Made by a program: the position numbers and the translations under genes. A stretch of 64,000 bases of DNA from Longimicrobiales bacterium (GTDB taxonomy: Bacteria; Gemmatimonadota; Gemmatimonadetes; Longimicrobiales; Gaopeijiaceae). The stretch is from positions 1-64,000 of the forward strand of contig JANQDZ010000014.1 in NCBI GenBank assembly GCA_028278645.1, read 5' to 3'. This document shows positions 8,733 to 16,788 of the stretch, piece by piece (positions within the stretch are counted from its first letter, which is position 1; each line of letters begins with the position of its first letter). The notes beneath the pieces are model-generated. The model was given only the letters and a program-made list of their open reading frames with translations. It did not search any database and was not told the origin of the DNA.

Positions 8733-10136
8733 CTACCCCAAGGGGAAGGTCTCTCCCAGCTCCGGCACCACCACCGGTTCGTCACCCCGACGCCGAAGAT
8801 CTCGAGCCAACGACTCAGCTGCGTCTTCCTCTCCGTGGACCAGGAAGGTCTGCTTTCCTACCCCGCCAAGGGAATCGTACCAACCCAGGAGTTCATCCAG
8901 GTCGGCGTGAGCGCTGAATCCATCGACGACCTCGATCTCCGCCTCCACGTCGTACCAACGGCTATGGATCCTCACCGGGTCCTTTCCCTCTTTAATCAGG
9001 CGGCCGAGGGTGTTCCGGGCCTGGTATCCCACGAAGAGAATGGTGGCCTTCGGGTCGGAGATGTTGTGCCTCAGGTGGTGTTTTACCCGGCCCGCCGTAC
9101 ACATACCCGATGGGGAGATGATGATCGCCGGACCCTTCCACCGGTTGATCTCCATCGACTCCTGGACGGAGGTAACCAGCCTCAAACCCGGGAATTCCAG
9201 TGGTGCGTCGCCAGCTCCCAGGAGCCGCTGGGCTTCTTCAGAATACACCTCGGGGTGCATCGCGAAGACCCTGGTGGCCGCTGTCGCCATTGGGCTGTCC
9301 ACGAAGACCGGGACTCCCGAGAGCCGTCCGGTTTCCACCAGGTCGTTGATCCGGGCCATGACCTCCTGGGCTCGCCCCACCGCGAACGAAGGGATCACGA
9401 CCTTCCCCCCTCTGTCCAAGGTTCCCTCCAGGATCCGGAAAAGCTGCTCCGTTCTGTCTTCGACCTCTTCCCGTTGGCGGTTCCCATAGGTGGATTCCAT
9501 GATCAGATAGTCCGGTTCCCGAACGGACTCGGGAGGCCCCAGAAGGCGGGCACCTTCCACACCGAGATCTCCCGAGAAGAGGATCCGTCGAGCTTCCGCC
9601 CCCTGCCCGACGTTCAGCTCAACTACGCCCGCTCCCAGGATATGCCCCGCCAGATGGTAGGTGAACGTTCCTATGCCGTCGACCTCATACTCCCTGTGGA
9701 ACTCCACGTCCTGGAACTGGTCCAGCGCCCGGAACGCGTCGTCTTCGGTATAAAGAGGCCTGACCCAGGAAGCGTCTTTTCCCTGTTTCTCCAACCTCTT
9801 GATCTTCCACCTGGCATCTTCCTCCTGGATTCGGCCAGAATCGGCCAGCATGATCCGGCAAAGCTCCACCGTCGGTTCCGTGGCGAAAATGGGCCCCCTG
9901 AATCCGGCCTTCACCAGAAGGGGCAGGCGACCGGCGTGGTCGATGTGGGCGTGGCTCAGGACCACGGCCTTGAGGTCCTCAGGCTGGAATGGGAACGGGA
10001 GGCGGTTCCGCTCGTGACGCTCGGGCCCGCCCTGAATCAACCCACAATCAAGGAGGAAACTACCTCCATCGGTCTGAATCTGGTGGCAGGAGCCTGTGAC
10101 TTCCCGAGCTGCTCCATTGAAAGAGATCTGCATCAC
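8733..10136 (-). CDS. MBL-fold beta-CASP metallohydrolase (RNase/YSH1-like)
   Basis: 467 residues; a metallo-beta-lactamase plus beta-CASP protein related to mRNA-processing nucleases (CPSF73-like). The zinc motif is LSHAHIDH with H62, H64, D66 and H67. Further motifs are ESTYGNR, a serine/aspartate-rich PVFVDSPMA segment, SPSGMCTAGRV and SAHADLDEL near the C-terminus, the usual beta-CASP blocks. Bacterial members are annotated as RNA-specific ribonucleases or exonucleases of the beta-lactamase fold; this is an assignment from family. The gene is transcribed away from the selenoprotein gene, sharing about 135 bases of upstream DNA, and stands 83 bases before the kinase gene in the same direction. 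Confidence 0.85.
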   Translation of the reverse strand: MMQISFNGAAREVTGSCHQIQTDGGSFLLDCGLIQGGPERHERNRLPFPFQPEDLKAVVLSHAHIDHAGRLPLLVKAGFRGPIFATEPTVELCRIMLADSGRIQEEDARWKIKRLEKQGKDASWVRPLYTEDDAFRALDQFQDVEFHREYEVDGIGTFTYHLAGHILGAGVVELNVGQGAEARRILFSGDLGVEGARLLGPPESVREPDYLIMESTYGNRQREEVEDRTEQLFRILEGTLDRGGKVVIPSFAVGRAQEVMARINDLVETGRLSGVPVFVDSPMATAATRVFAMHPEVYSEEAQRLLGAGDAPLEFPGLRLVTSVQESMEINRWKGPAIIISPSGMCTAGRVKHHLRHNISDPKATILFVGYQARNTLGRLIKEGKDPVRIHSRWYDVEAEIEVVDGFSAHADLDELLGWYDSLGGVGKQTFLVHGEEDAAESLARDLRRRGDEPVVVPELGETFPLG

Positions 10137-10273
10137 GTCGCTACCTCTGGAGGGATTTTGGGAACGGCGGCCTCGGTCCGGTCTGGATCTTATCGCCTCT
10201 GGAACCGGATGCCCATGCCCGGGGTTCCTTCTGACGAATAGCCTAAAACCCCTGCTGGGAGTTCAGGACGATG

Positions 10274-10957
10274 ATGTGCCAAGCAAGTAGGCCCACCGGA
10301 CACGGCCGCGGCGCTCCTCGCCTCACCTTCATCCTTCTTATTGTCGCTGCGCTGACGGTGGGGTGTGGGTCCGGGGGTGGGGACGCGTCAGAGGACCCTG
10401 GGATGGCGGAGACCGAGCCAATCGCTCTCGGTCCGGCGGACGGGCATGATCTGCCACCAACCGAGTTGAACAGGGTGGCGGTGGGAACCATGGCTCCGGA
10501 TTTCTCCCTCCGGACTCTGGCGGGGGACACTGTTACCCTGTCGTCGTTTAGAGGAGCCAAGGACGTCGTCCTCGTGGTCTACCGGGGACATTGGTGACCA
10601 CATTGCGCCCGCCAGCTCGTGGAGCTGAAAGCTCTGTTGACGCCCGAACAGGAAGAGGGCACCCAGATTCTCGCACTTTCGGTAGACCCCCCGGAGGATC
10701 TTCAGCGGATGGTGGACCGGATATCGGCGGATGATCAATGGGCTCCCACGTTCCCCTTTCTCACGGACGACGGGCACAAGGTCATCGATCGTTATGGCCT
10801 CTTCAATCCGAACGATCCCCGAGGACGGCAGATCGCTCATCCCGCTACTTTTGTGATCGACAGGGATGGCGTGGTCCGGTGGAGATTCGTGGAGGAGGAT
10901 TACAGCCGTCGGCCTGCCAACGAGGACATATGGGCTGCCTTGCAGGAGCTCGGGTAA
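10274..10957 (+). CDS. Probable selenoprotein: lipoprotein peroxiredoxin/thioredoxin-fold (AhpC/TSA) with in-frame TGA as Sec
   Basis: Read through one TGA (10595-10597), the frame encodes about 227 residues. The parts are a signal peptide with lipobox LTVGC, an AhpC/TSA entry segment (VGTMAPDFSLRTLAGDTVTL), the active site YRGHW-U-PHCARQL with Sec at about residue 108 and Cys at 111, and the continuation FPFLTDDGHKVIDRYGL and HPATFVIDRDGVVRW. Homologues have RGxWCPYC, so the TGA replaces exactly the peroxidatic or resolving Cys. Frame and family similarity continue unbroken after the TGA, which argues against a frameshift. A hairpin lies 15 bases after it. AGGA at 10265-10268 favours ATG 10274 over 10271. 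A strong terminator follows. The role is presumably extracytoplasmic peroxide or disulfide reduction. A plain nonsense mutation is the alternative. Confidence 0.85.
10595..10627 (+). promoter_or_regulatory. Candidate bacterial SECIS element for the TGA codon
   Basis: A perfect 6-bp stem, CAGCTC at 10613-10618 and GAGCTG at 10622-10627, closes a GTG loop. The loop begins 21 bases after the TGA and its first base is G. Distance, short upper stem and loop guanine fit the known relaxed bSECIS pattern recognised by SelB. The stem lies inside the coding frame (Q-L-V-E-L). Confidence 0.7.
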
Positions 10958-10984
10958 AGCCCCAAGAGGGTTGCTTCCTTCGGG

Positions 10985-11033
10985 ATCCCCTGCGAATCGT
11001 TGAGAGTGAGGTTCGCAGGGGATTCCTTCTTTT
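10985..11033 (+). terminator. Rho-independent terminator after the selenoprotein gene
   Basis: A perfect 12-bp stem (10985-10996 with 11012-11023) with a 15-base loop is followed by TCCTTCTTTT. It ends only ten bases before the start of the next gene, so that gene must be made from read-through or from a promoter within this stretch. Confidence 0.8.
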
Positions 11034-11043
11034 CCGGTGACAA

Positions 11044-14000
11044 ATGCCACGCCCCTTTTTTGTTCCGTCGCGCCAGCAGATCCTGACGGCCTTTTTGGGC
11101 GCAGGCCTGTTGGCCCCGACGGGATGCGACTGGGGCCAGGGACCCCCGCCGAGGCCGAGCTCGCTGACCCCTGTGGCCGGCTTGGACCAGGAGGCGACCG
11201 TCGGGAAGCCAGTTCCTATCCCCCCGGCCATCCAGGTCCTCAACAAGAAGGGCAAACCCATGCGGGGCCAGGAGGTCCTATTCTCGGTCTCATCCGGGGG
11301 AGGTCAGGTCTCCGTCCCAAGCGTAATGACCGGCGAGGATGGGATCGCCCGGGTCGGAGCTTGGATCTTGGGAACCACAGCCGGCGTCCAGGCCCTCCAG
11401 GCACAGGTAACCGAGCTTCCCCCGGTGTTCTTCTCGGCGACTGGCCTCCCCGACGTACCCACGTCCATCAAAAGAAAAAACGGTGACGGACAGGTAGGGG
11501 TGGTGGGAGGGACGTTGGCGGTACCTCCGACGGTGGTGCTCAAGGACGCTTATCAGAACCTGATCGGGGGTGCCCGGGTCAGCTTTCTGATCACCGGAGG
11601 CGGGGGATTTATCGAGCAGACCACCGGTGTGACCGACGCGTCCGGCATCGCAAGCGCGGGCGGCTGGACCCTGGGCACCGTTCCGGGACCCAACACCCTC
11701 CAGGCATCGGTCCCGAGCTTGGCCCCTGTATCTTTTTCGGCACAGGCGATTCCGGACGTTCCCCATCGTCTGACGGTCCTCCTGGGTGACGGCCAGGTGG
11801 GCCAGGTCGGGACCGCGTTGCCCGTTCTTCCGACCCTTCTGGTTGCGGACCGGTTCGGAAACCTCCTTGAGGGGGTGCAAGTGACCTTCGAGGTGAAAGC
11901 GGGAGGGGGGACCATCCAAGGCGCGAGTCAGGTTTCGGGCCCGGAGGGGGTGGTGGTCTCCGGTCCTTGGACTCTGGGGCCGATGGCTGGAATCCAAGTC
12001 CTGGAGGTTCAAGTCCCGGGCCTGGAGCCCCTGGCCATTCATGCGACTGCTGATGCGGGCCCTCCGGTCCAGGCCCTGGCCCAGGGGGGTGGACTCCAGA
12101 CCGCTACCGTAGGGACCGAGGTCCAGAATCCGCCGACGGTCCGTGTGGAGGATATCTACGGGAACCCGGTCCCCCATATCTCCGTGACCTTCACCCCTTC
12201 CGGATCACCGGATCCCGAAAAGTCCCCGGGGGTGATCGGAGGGCCCGACGCAACGACCGACGAGATGGGCCTGGCGTCGGCTGGAAGCTGGACCATGGGT
12301 ACTCGGACCGGGGCCTATTCCGCCAGCGCCGAGGTTCAAGGACTGGCGGAGACGGTCACCTTCTTCGCCACAGCCACCGCCGATTCCCCCGTCTCGGTGG
12401 CCGTCAGCTCCGGAGACAACCAGACGGCCCGGTTTGGAACCTCCGTGACCGAGCCACCATCGGTCCGGGTCGCGGACCAGTTCGGGAACGGCGTGCCGCA
12501 CATAGCGGTGGAGTTTGTGGTCGTGGAGGGAGAGGGAGGCGTATCGGATGGCGTCGTCGAGACCGAGTGGGATGGCATCGCCACGGTCGGAGCGTGGATC
12601 CTCGGTCCGACCCCAGGGGTGAACCGATTGACGGCTTCGGCGGGCGAGGTGGGGTTTGTGACCTTCCGGGCCACCGCACTGGGCGCGGAACCGGCAGCCC
12701 TTACAAAGGTCCGTGGGGACGGCCAGTCCACCCAGGTTGGGACCCTCGTCCCAGAGCCGCCCGAGGTGAGGGTCACTGATCAAGTCGGGTCTCCCATCGG
12801 CCTGGTGCCAGTCCGGTTCACGGTAGTCTCTGGCGAAGGGTCCGTGGCACAGGGGGAGGCCGTGACGGACTCCGATGGCCGAGCCAGCGTCGGCGGCTGG
12901 ACTCTCGGGACCGTGGCCGGCCCCAACAACCTTTCCGCTTCCGTGAGTGGCCTGGAGCCGGTGACGTTCTCGGCCGATGGCACCCCAGGTCCCCCAGAGG
13001 AGATCTGGAAGGTCGATGGCGACAGTCAAAGTGCCCTTGTGGGTACCCCTGTGCCGCTTCCGCCTTCGGTTCTGGTGGAAGATTCCTACGGGAACCCGAT
13101 CCCGAGCCTCGCAGTGACTTTCACAGTGATAGGAGGCGGCGGGTCGGTAGCAGGGGGCTCCGCCACTACCGACGGGGGGGGTGTGGCCAGGGTCGGAGCC
13201 TGGAACCTGGGGCCACTGGATGGGATTAACCGGCTGGGCGCCAGCTCCGCAGGGCTCCCCACGGTGGTCTTCGAGGCGATGGGGAGGGACGCCGGCGGCT
13301 TCGATCTTCAGCTGGATTATCAGACGGCGGTTGATCCCGCCATTGCCGCGGTGTTTGATGCTGCCGCTTCGAGGTGGGAGGGGATTATCGTGGGAGACCT
13401 CCCGGGTTATAGTGGCACCCTTCCAGTGGGCGGCTGCCAACCCGTGGCCGAGGAGAGCGGTGTGGAAGATTTGAAGGTCTATGTGACCGTGAAACCCATC
13501 GACGGACCGGGTGGAGTCCTGGGGAGGGCGGGACCGTGTTATTACTGGACCGTCGGCGGTGTTTTCCCCCTCACCGGGATCATGGAATTCGACGAGGCAG
13601 ACCTGTTGGACCTCCACGGTTCCGGGGTTTTACAGGACGTCATCGTCCACGAGATGGCACATGTCCTCGGCTTTGGTACCCTCTGGAATGCGTCTTCAAA
13701 CGATTTCCTGGTCGGAAGTGGAACGGCCGATCCCCACTTCGTGGGACCCGCGGCCACCCTGGCATTTGACGATGTGGGTGGGACGGTGCGGACCGCATCA
13801 AAGGTCCCGGTAGAGAACACCGGCGGTCCTGGGACCAGGAATGGGCATTGGAGGGAATCCGTTCACAACTCCGAGCTCATGACCGGTTGGATCGAGGGGG
13901 GAGGTTCGGTGAACCCTTTGAGCGCCATCACCATCGCAAGTTTCGCGGACATGGGGTACACGGTGAATATGAACGCGGCCGACCCGTACGTCCTTTTTAA

Positions 14001-14103
14001 CCCCCATGGGGCTCCAGGGAGAGGCCCGGGCAGGGGAAGCATCTATATCGAAGAACTCCCACCCCCTATCCCGATTCCCGTCGGGCCGGGTGGGGGTAGG
14101 TAG
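11044..14103 (+). CDS. Secreted leishmanolysin-like (M8) metalloprotease with seven Ig-like repeats
   Basis: 1019 residues. The N-terminus is a signal peptide with a possible lipobox (PTGC, C28). Residues about 45-755 contain seven bacterial Ig-like (group 1/invasin type) repeats of roughly 100 residues. Residues 760-1000 form a leishmanolysin-type zinc protease: HEMAHVLGFG at 869-878 gives two His and Glu, and H935 in NGHWRES is the likely third zinc ligand, followed by SELMTG as the Met-turn. A Pro/Gly-rich tail ends the protein. It would be a surface-anchored or released protease whose stalk lifts the catalytic domain away from the cell. No clear ribosome-binding site is seen before ATG 11044. 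The substrate is unknown; a role in protein degradation agrees with the peptide-uptake genes elsewhere in the window. Confidence 0.83.
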   Translation: MPRPFFVPSRQQILTAFLGAGLLAPTGCDWGQGPPPRPSSLTPVAGLDQEATVGKPVPIPPAIQVLNKKGKPMRGQEVLFSVSSGGGQVSVPSVMTGEDGIARVGAWILGTTAGVQALQAQVTELPPVFFSATGLPDVPTSIKRKNGDGQVGVVGGTLAVPPTVVLKDAYQNLIGGARVSFLITGGGGFIEQTTGVTDASGIASAGGWTLGTVPGPNTLQASVPSLAPVSFSAQAIPDVPHRLTVLLGDGQVGQVGTALPVLPTLLVADRFGNLLEGVQVTFEVKAGGGTIQGASQVSGPEGVVVSGPWTLGPMAGIQVLEVQVPGLEPLAIHATADAGPPVQALAQGGGLQTATVGTEVQNPPTVRVEDIYGNPVPHISVTFTPSGSPDPEKSPGVIGGPDATTDEMGLASAGSWTMGTRTGAYSASAEVQGLAETVTFFATATADSPVSVAVSSGDNQTARFGTSVTEPPSVRVADQFGNGVPHIAVEFVVVEGEGGVSDGVVETEWDGIATVGAWILGPTPGVNRLTASAGEVGFVTFRATALGAEPAALTKVRGDGQSTQVGTLVPEPPEVRVTDQVGSPIGLVPVRFTVVSGEGSVAQGEAVTDSDGRASVGGWTLGTVAGPNNLSASVSGLEPVTFSADGTPGPPEEIWKVDGDSQSALVGTPVPLPPSVLVEDSYGNPIPSLAVTFTVIGGGGSVAGGSATTDGGGVARVGAWNLGPLDGINRLGASSAGLPTVVFEAMGRDAGGFDLQLDYQTAVDPAIAAVFDAAASRWEGIIVGDLPGYSGTLPVGGCQPVAEESGVEDLKVYVTVKPIDGPGGVLGRAGPCYYWTVGGVFPLTGIMEFDEADLLDLHGSGVLQDVIVHEMAHVLGFGTLWNASSNDFLVGSGTADPHFVGPAATLAFDDVGGTVRTASKVPVENTGGPGTRNGHWRESVHNSELMTGWIEGGGSVNPLSAITIASFADMGYTVNMNAADPYVLFNPHGAPGRGPGRGSIYIEELPPPIPIPVGPGGGR
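11178..13290 (+). repeat. Seven tandem ~300-bp coding repeats (Ig-like domains)
   Basis: Units begin near 11178, 11470, 11778, 12077, 12399, 12710 and 13010. Each encodes a GDGQ-like start, a VGT...PPxVxVxDxxGNP segment, then TDxxGxAxVGxWxLGTxAGxNxLxAxVxGL. Units are divergent in DNA, suggesting old duplications rather than recent slippage. Confidence 0.8.
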
Positions 14104-14130
14104 GATCCAGCGGGTGGCTCGGAGGTAAGG

Positions 14131-15426
14131 ATGATAAGTGTCTTGAGGCGGGCGTTTGTCGGATCCTTGTTTTTAGGGTTGATCCCTGCAGCAGGGTTTG
14201 GGCAGGAGATGGGGCGGGCCGGGATCGGAGTCGAGTTGGCCGACCTCACGTGGATCGATGCCGACCAGGTCCTCCACCCCGAGGCGATTGTTGTCCTCCC
14301 ACTGGGGGCTGCAGCGAAGGAGCACGGCCCCCACCTTCGGCTGGACAACGACCTCCAGATGGCTGAGTACCTGAAACGGAGGGTTTTGGCCGAGGCGGAC
14401 GTGGTAATGGCCCCCACCATCTCCTATCACTTTTACCCGTCCTTCCTGGAATACCCTGGCTCGACCCACCTTACCTTCGAGACGGCCCGGGACGTGGTGG
14501 TGGACATCGTGAAGAGCCTGGCGGGATACGGGCCCCGCCGGTTTTACGTCCTCAACACGGGAGTGTCTACGTTGAGGCCCCTCGAGGCGTCCGCCGCGGT
14601 CCTTCGAGAGGCCGGAATCCTCCTTCATTTCACCAACATCCTCGAGGTGGCTGGCCCGGCCGAGGACCAGGTGCGGGAACAGGTCCGGGGGACCCATGCC
14701 GATGAGATCGAGACCTCCATGATGCTCTACATCGCTCCGGACCGAGTGGACATGTCAAAGGCGGTGAAGGAGGACAATCCCCGGGGCCAAGGGGGGCTCA
14801 CGAGGAGGCCGGACGGGCAGGGGACCTACTCGGAATCGGGAGTTTGGGGGGACGCGACGCTGGCCGACCTCGAAAAAGGCCGGATCGTGGTGGAGGCAAC
14901 CGTGGACGGGGTCCTCGAGGATATTGAGGAGTTGAGGTCCGCCGTGCTTCCTCGGCCGGAACCGACGTCCTGCGAGGAGCCAGCTGCTGACCCTTGGATC
15001 ATCCAGCGCAGGGATGGCTTATTGGCCAACAATGAGTTGGTGGAATATGCCGTCGAGCATTTCGGCCAGCCGGTGGTTTGCTCAGGTCTCGTGGAAGAGG
15101 AATACCAGGGCCAGAAGTACGGATCTTTCTGGTTCGAGTTCGAAGGAGGCGCCGACTTCCGCCTCAGATCAATGCCGCCGGAAATAGGAATCACCACTCT
15201 GAGGTTTCCCGGGGGATTCGACGACGAAGCTGAGGCCAAGGAACTCCTGATGAGGCGTGCCGCCAGGATCGGGTTGGAGATCGATTGGGGTAGGGCGGAG
15301 ACCACCTGGGAAGGCGAGGAGAAGGTAGTGAGCTTTTGGGATCCGGATACCGGGTTAAATGCAAAAGCCTCCTTGATCTACCTGGGCGAAAGGTTGGTGG
15401 CTCTCAGGCTGAGCTTGGCACCATGA
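14131..15426 (+). CDS. Secreted creatininase-family protein with C-terminal extension
   Basis: 431 residues. A signal peptide (about residues 1-25, ending in AAGFGQ) precedes a creatininase/creatinine-amidohydrolase domain (about 35-275). The domain shows LPLGAAAKEHGPHLRLDND, YPGSTHLTFET and THADEIETSMML, which hold metal-ligand-type His, Asp and Glu. The usual NxHGGN loop is instead NTGVST near residue 141, so activity may differ or be lost. Residues 290-431 form an extra domain with YGSFWFEFEGG, not recognised. The family hydrolyses cyclic or linear amides with two zinc ions in the cytosol; a secreted member is unusual. The downstream P-loop gene overlaps its stop by ATGA. Confidence 0.72.
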   Translation: MISVLRRAFVGSLFLGLIPAAGFGQEMGRAGIGVELADLTWIDADQVLHPEAIVVLPLGAAAKEHGPHLRLDNDLQMAEYLKRRVLAEADVVMAPTISYHFYPSFLEYPGSTHLTFETARDVVVDIVKSLAGYGPRRFYVLNTGVSTLRPLEASAAVLREAGILLHFTNILEVAGPAEDQVREQVRGTHADEIETSMMLYIAPDRVDMSKAVKEDNPRGQGGLTRRPDGQGTYSESGVWGDATLADLEKGRIVVEATVDGVLEDIEELRSAVLPRPEPTSCEEPAADPWIIQRRDGLLANNELVEYAVEHFGQPVVCSGLVEEEYQGQKYGSFWFEFEGGADFRLRSMPPEIGITTLRFPGGFDDEAEAKELLMRRAARIGLEIDWGRAETTWEGEEKVVSFWDPDTGLNAKASLIYLGERLVALRLSLAP

Positions 15427-16013
15427 ACAAAACCCTGGTCATGATCATTGGCCCGCCGGCCGTGGGGAAGACCACCGTAGGGGCCGAGCTGTCGAAGATC
15501 ACCGGGTTTCCCCTATTCCACGCCCACCTCTCTATCGAGGCGATCCTGCCGGTCTTCGATTTCGGAACGGCTCCTTTCAACCGGCTGGTCACGAGCATCC
15601 GGGAAGGAGTGTTCTCCGAGGTCGTGAATAGCGATCTCCCTGGGTTGATCTACACCTACGTCTGGGCGTTCAGCCATCCGGGCGACCTGGCCTACGTCCA
15701 AAACCTGGCGTCGATCTTCGAGTCGGCTGGAGGAAGGGTGGTATTCGCGGAGCTTAAAGCAGACCTAGGGGTTCGCCTTGACCGGAACGAGGGAGAGGAC
15801 CGACTGGCAGCGAAACAGTCGAAGCGGGACGTGAAGAACTCACGAAAGCGGCTACTGGAAGCTGAGGAAGAGTATCAGCTGAACTCCGACGGAGACTTTC
15901 CGCTACCTGAGCACATCCTCATCGACAACACCAGCCTGGACCCGGAGACCGTGGCGCATCGGATTGCCGACCATTTCTCTTTGCTTCGGACGGCGGAGTC
16001 CGGCCAGGACTAG
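15423..16013 (+). CDS. P-loop kinase/ATPase-like protein
   Basis: 196 residues. A Walker A motif, GPPAVGKTT, appears at residues 10-18, followed by the arrangement of a small shikimate-kinase or AAA-type nucleotide kinase. The middle has a HAHLSIE segment, and the C-terminal helix is rich in Lys and Arg (SKRDVKNSRKRLLEAEEEY). Walker B is not obvious. ATG 15423 is chosen because it overlaps the creatininase stop as ATGA and the P-loop begins nine codons later; the open frame extends further back only inside that gene. The substrate is unknown. Proteins of this shape are often annotated simply as AAA family ATPase. Confidence 0.62.
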   Translation: MNKTLVMIIGPPAVGKTTVGAELSKITGFPLFHAHLSIEAILPVFDFGTAPFNRLVTSIREGVFSEVVNSDLPGLIYTYVWAFSHPGDLAYVQNLASIFESAGGRVVFAELKADLGVRLDRNEGEDRLAAKQSKRDVKNSRKRLLEAEEEYQLNSDGDFPLPEHILIDNTSLDPETVAHRIADHFSLLRTAESGQD

Positions 16014-16079
16014 GACGGCGGGATCAGCAAGCCCCAGCCGGGGTAACCTGCGCTATTCAAACCAAAAACCTGGGGTCTC

Positions 16080-16101
16080 CGGTGGGCTCATAGTCCCACC
16101 G
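16080..16101 (+). other. Short perfect hairpin in intergenic DNA
   Basis: CGGTGGG (16080-16086) pairs with CCCACCG (16095-16101) around an 8-base loop, followed by TTTCT and then the ribosome-binding site of the FMN reductase. The T-run is too short for a convincing terminator; it could be an operator or a weak terminator for the P-loop gene. Confidence 0.4.
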
Positions 16102-16122
16102 TTTCTGAAGGAGTGATGGGCA

Positions 16123-16716
16123 ATGCGGAAGATTGTTTGTATCTCGGGGACCAGCCGTCCGGACAACTATACGTCGAAGGCTCTTGCGGTGGTCGTTGCC
16201 GAGCTTGAAAAGCAGGGAGTGGAAGTGGCGTCTTTTGATGCCCGGGAACTTTCCCTGGATTTCCCGGGAGGCCCTCCCACGGAGGACGCCGTCAGCCTCC
16301 AGGCCGCCGTCAGGGAGGCTGATGGGGTTGTACTGGCCACCCCGGAGTACCACGGCGGGTTCGCGGCCATGACGAAGCTGATTCTCGAGAACATGGGATT
16401 TCCCTCGGAGCTCAAGGGGATGCCCATCGCTCTGGTAGGGGTAGCTGCCGGACGAATCGGCGCCATCAAGTCGTTGGAGCAACTCCGTGGCGTTTGTTCC
16501 CACATCGGGGCTTTGGTTCTGCCCGGATCCGTCTCAGTGGCCGGGGTCCGAGCGGCTTTTGATGCCGAGGGTAACTGCACGGACGAGGGTGTCGAGGATT
16601 CGTTAAGGGGGCTGGCAGGGGCTTTGTTGGAGTTCATCCAGGACTACGTCTGCCCCAAACACACGCTCGAGGCCATGGTCCGTGGAGAAGACCGGCCCTG
16701 GACCGCGGCGGTTTGA
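16123..16716 (+). CDS. NAD(P)H-dependent FMN reductase (flavodoxin-like fold)
   Basis: 197 residues. An N-terminal ISGTSRPDNYT phosphate-binding loop for FMN and the mid-protein TPEYHGGFAAMTKLILENM block are the standard signature of the NADPH-dependent FMN reductase family (SsuE/ArsH/chromate-reductase relatives). The reaction would be NAD(P)H-driven reduction of flavin, quinone or azo compounds in the cytoplasm. GAAGGAG lies upstream of ATG 16123. The gene stands alone between the P-loop gene and a serine hydrolase. The C-terminal 40 residues contain HTLEAMVRGEDRPW and show no further domain. Confidence 0.82.
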   Translation: MRKIVCISGTSRPDNYTSKALAVVVAELEKQGVEVASFDARELSLDFPGGPPTEDAVSLQAAVREADGVVLATPEYHGGFAAMTKLILENMGFPSELKGMPIALVGVAAGRIGAIKSLEQLRGVCSHIGALVLPGSVSVAGVRAAFDAEGNCTDEGVEDSLRGLAGALLEFIQDYVCPKHTLEAMVRGEDRPWTAAV

Positions 16717-16788
16717 GGGCGCTACCATGGCTCGGCGCCACCTTAACTCAATCCAGTAGGGGCTTTCCGCCCTGAAGGGAGGTAACCC

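Noticed and set aside
8447-8917. 156-codon plus-strand frame across the kinase start and the intergenic gap
   Set aside because: It is antisense to two well-supported genes and has no start signal.
8616-10241. 541-codon plus-strand frame
   Set aside because: It is the antisense shadow of the beta-CASP hydrolase gene, which has clear zinc motifs; the plus-strand protein has no domain pattern and a biased composition.
10271-10597. Selenoprotein gene read as two separate truncated genes or a pseudogene
   Set aside because: Both halves are in the same frame, all other family motifs are intact, and the stop falls exactly on the active-site Cys with a hairpin following; a random nonsense mutation is less likely.
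11970-13290. Possible CRISPR-like regular spacing of repeats
   Set aside because: The regularity comes from protein domain repeats of about 300 bp; units are long, divergent and coding.
12205-13617. 470-codon minus-strand frame
   Set aside because: Antisense shadow of the Ig-repeat protease; the strong GC third-position bias keeps stops away.
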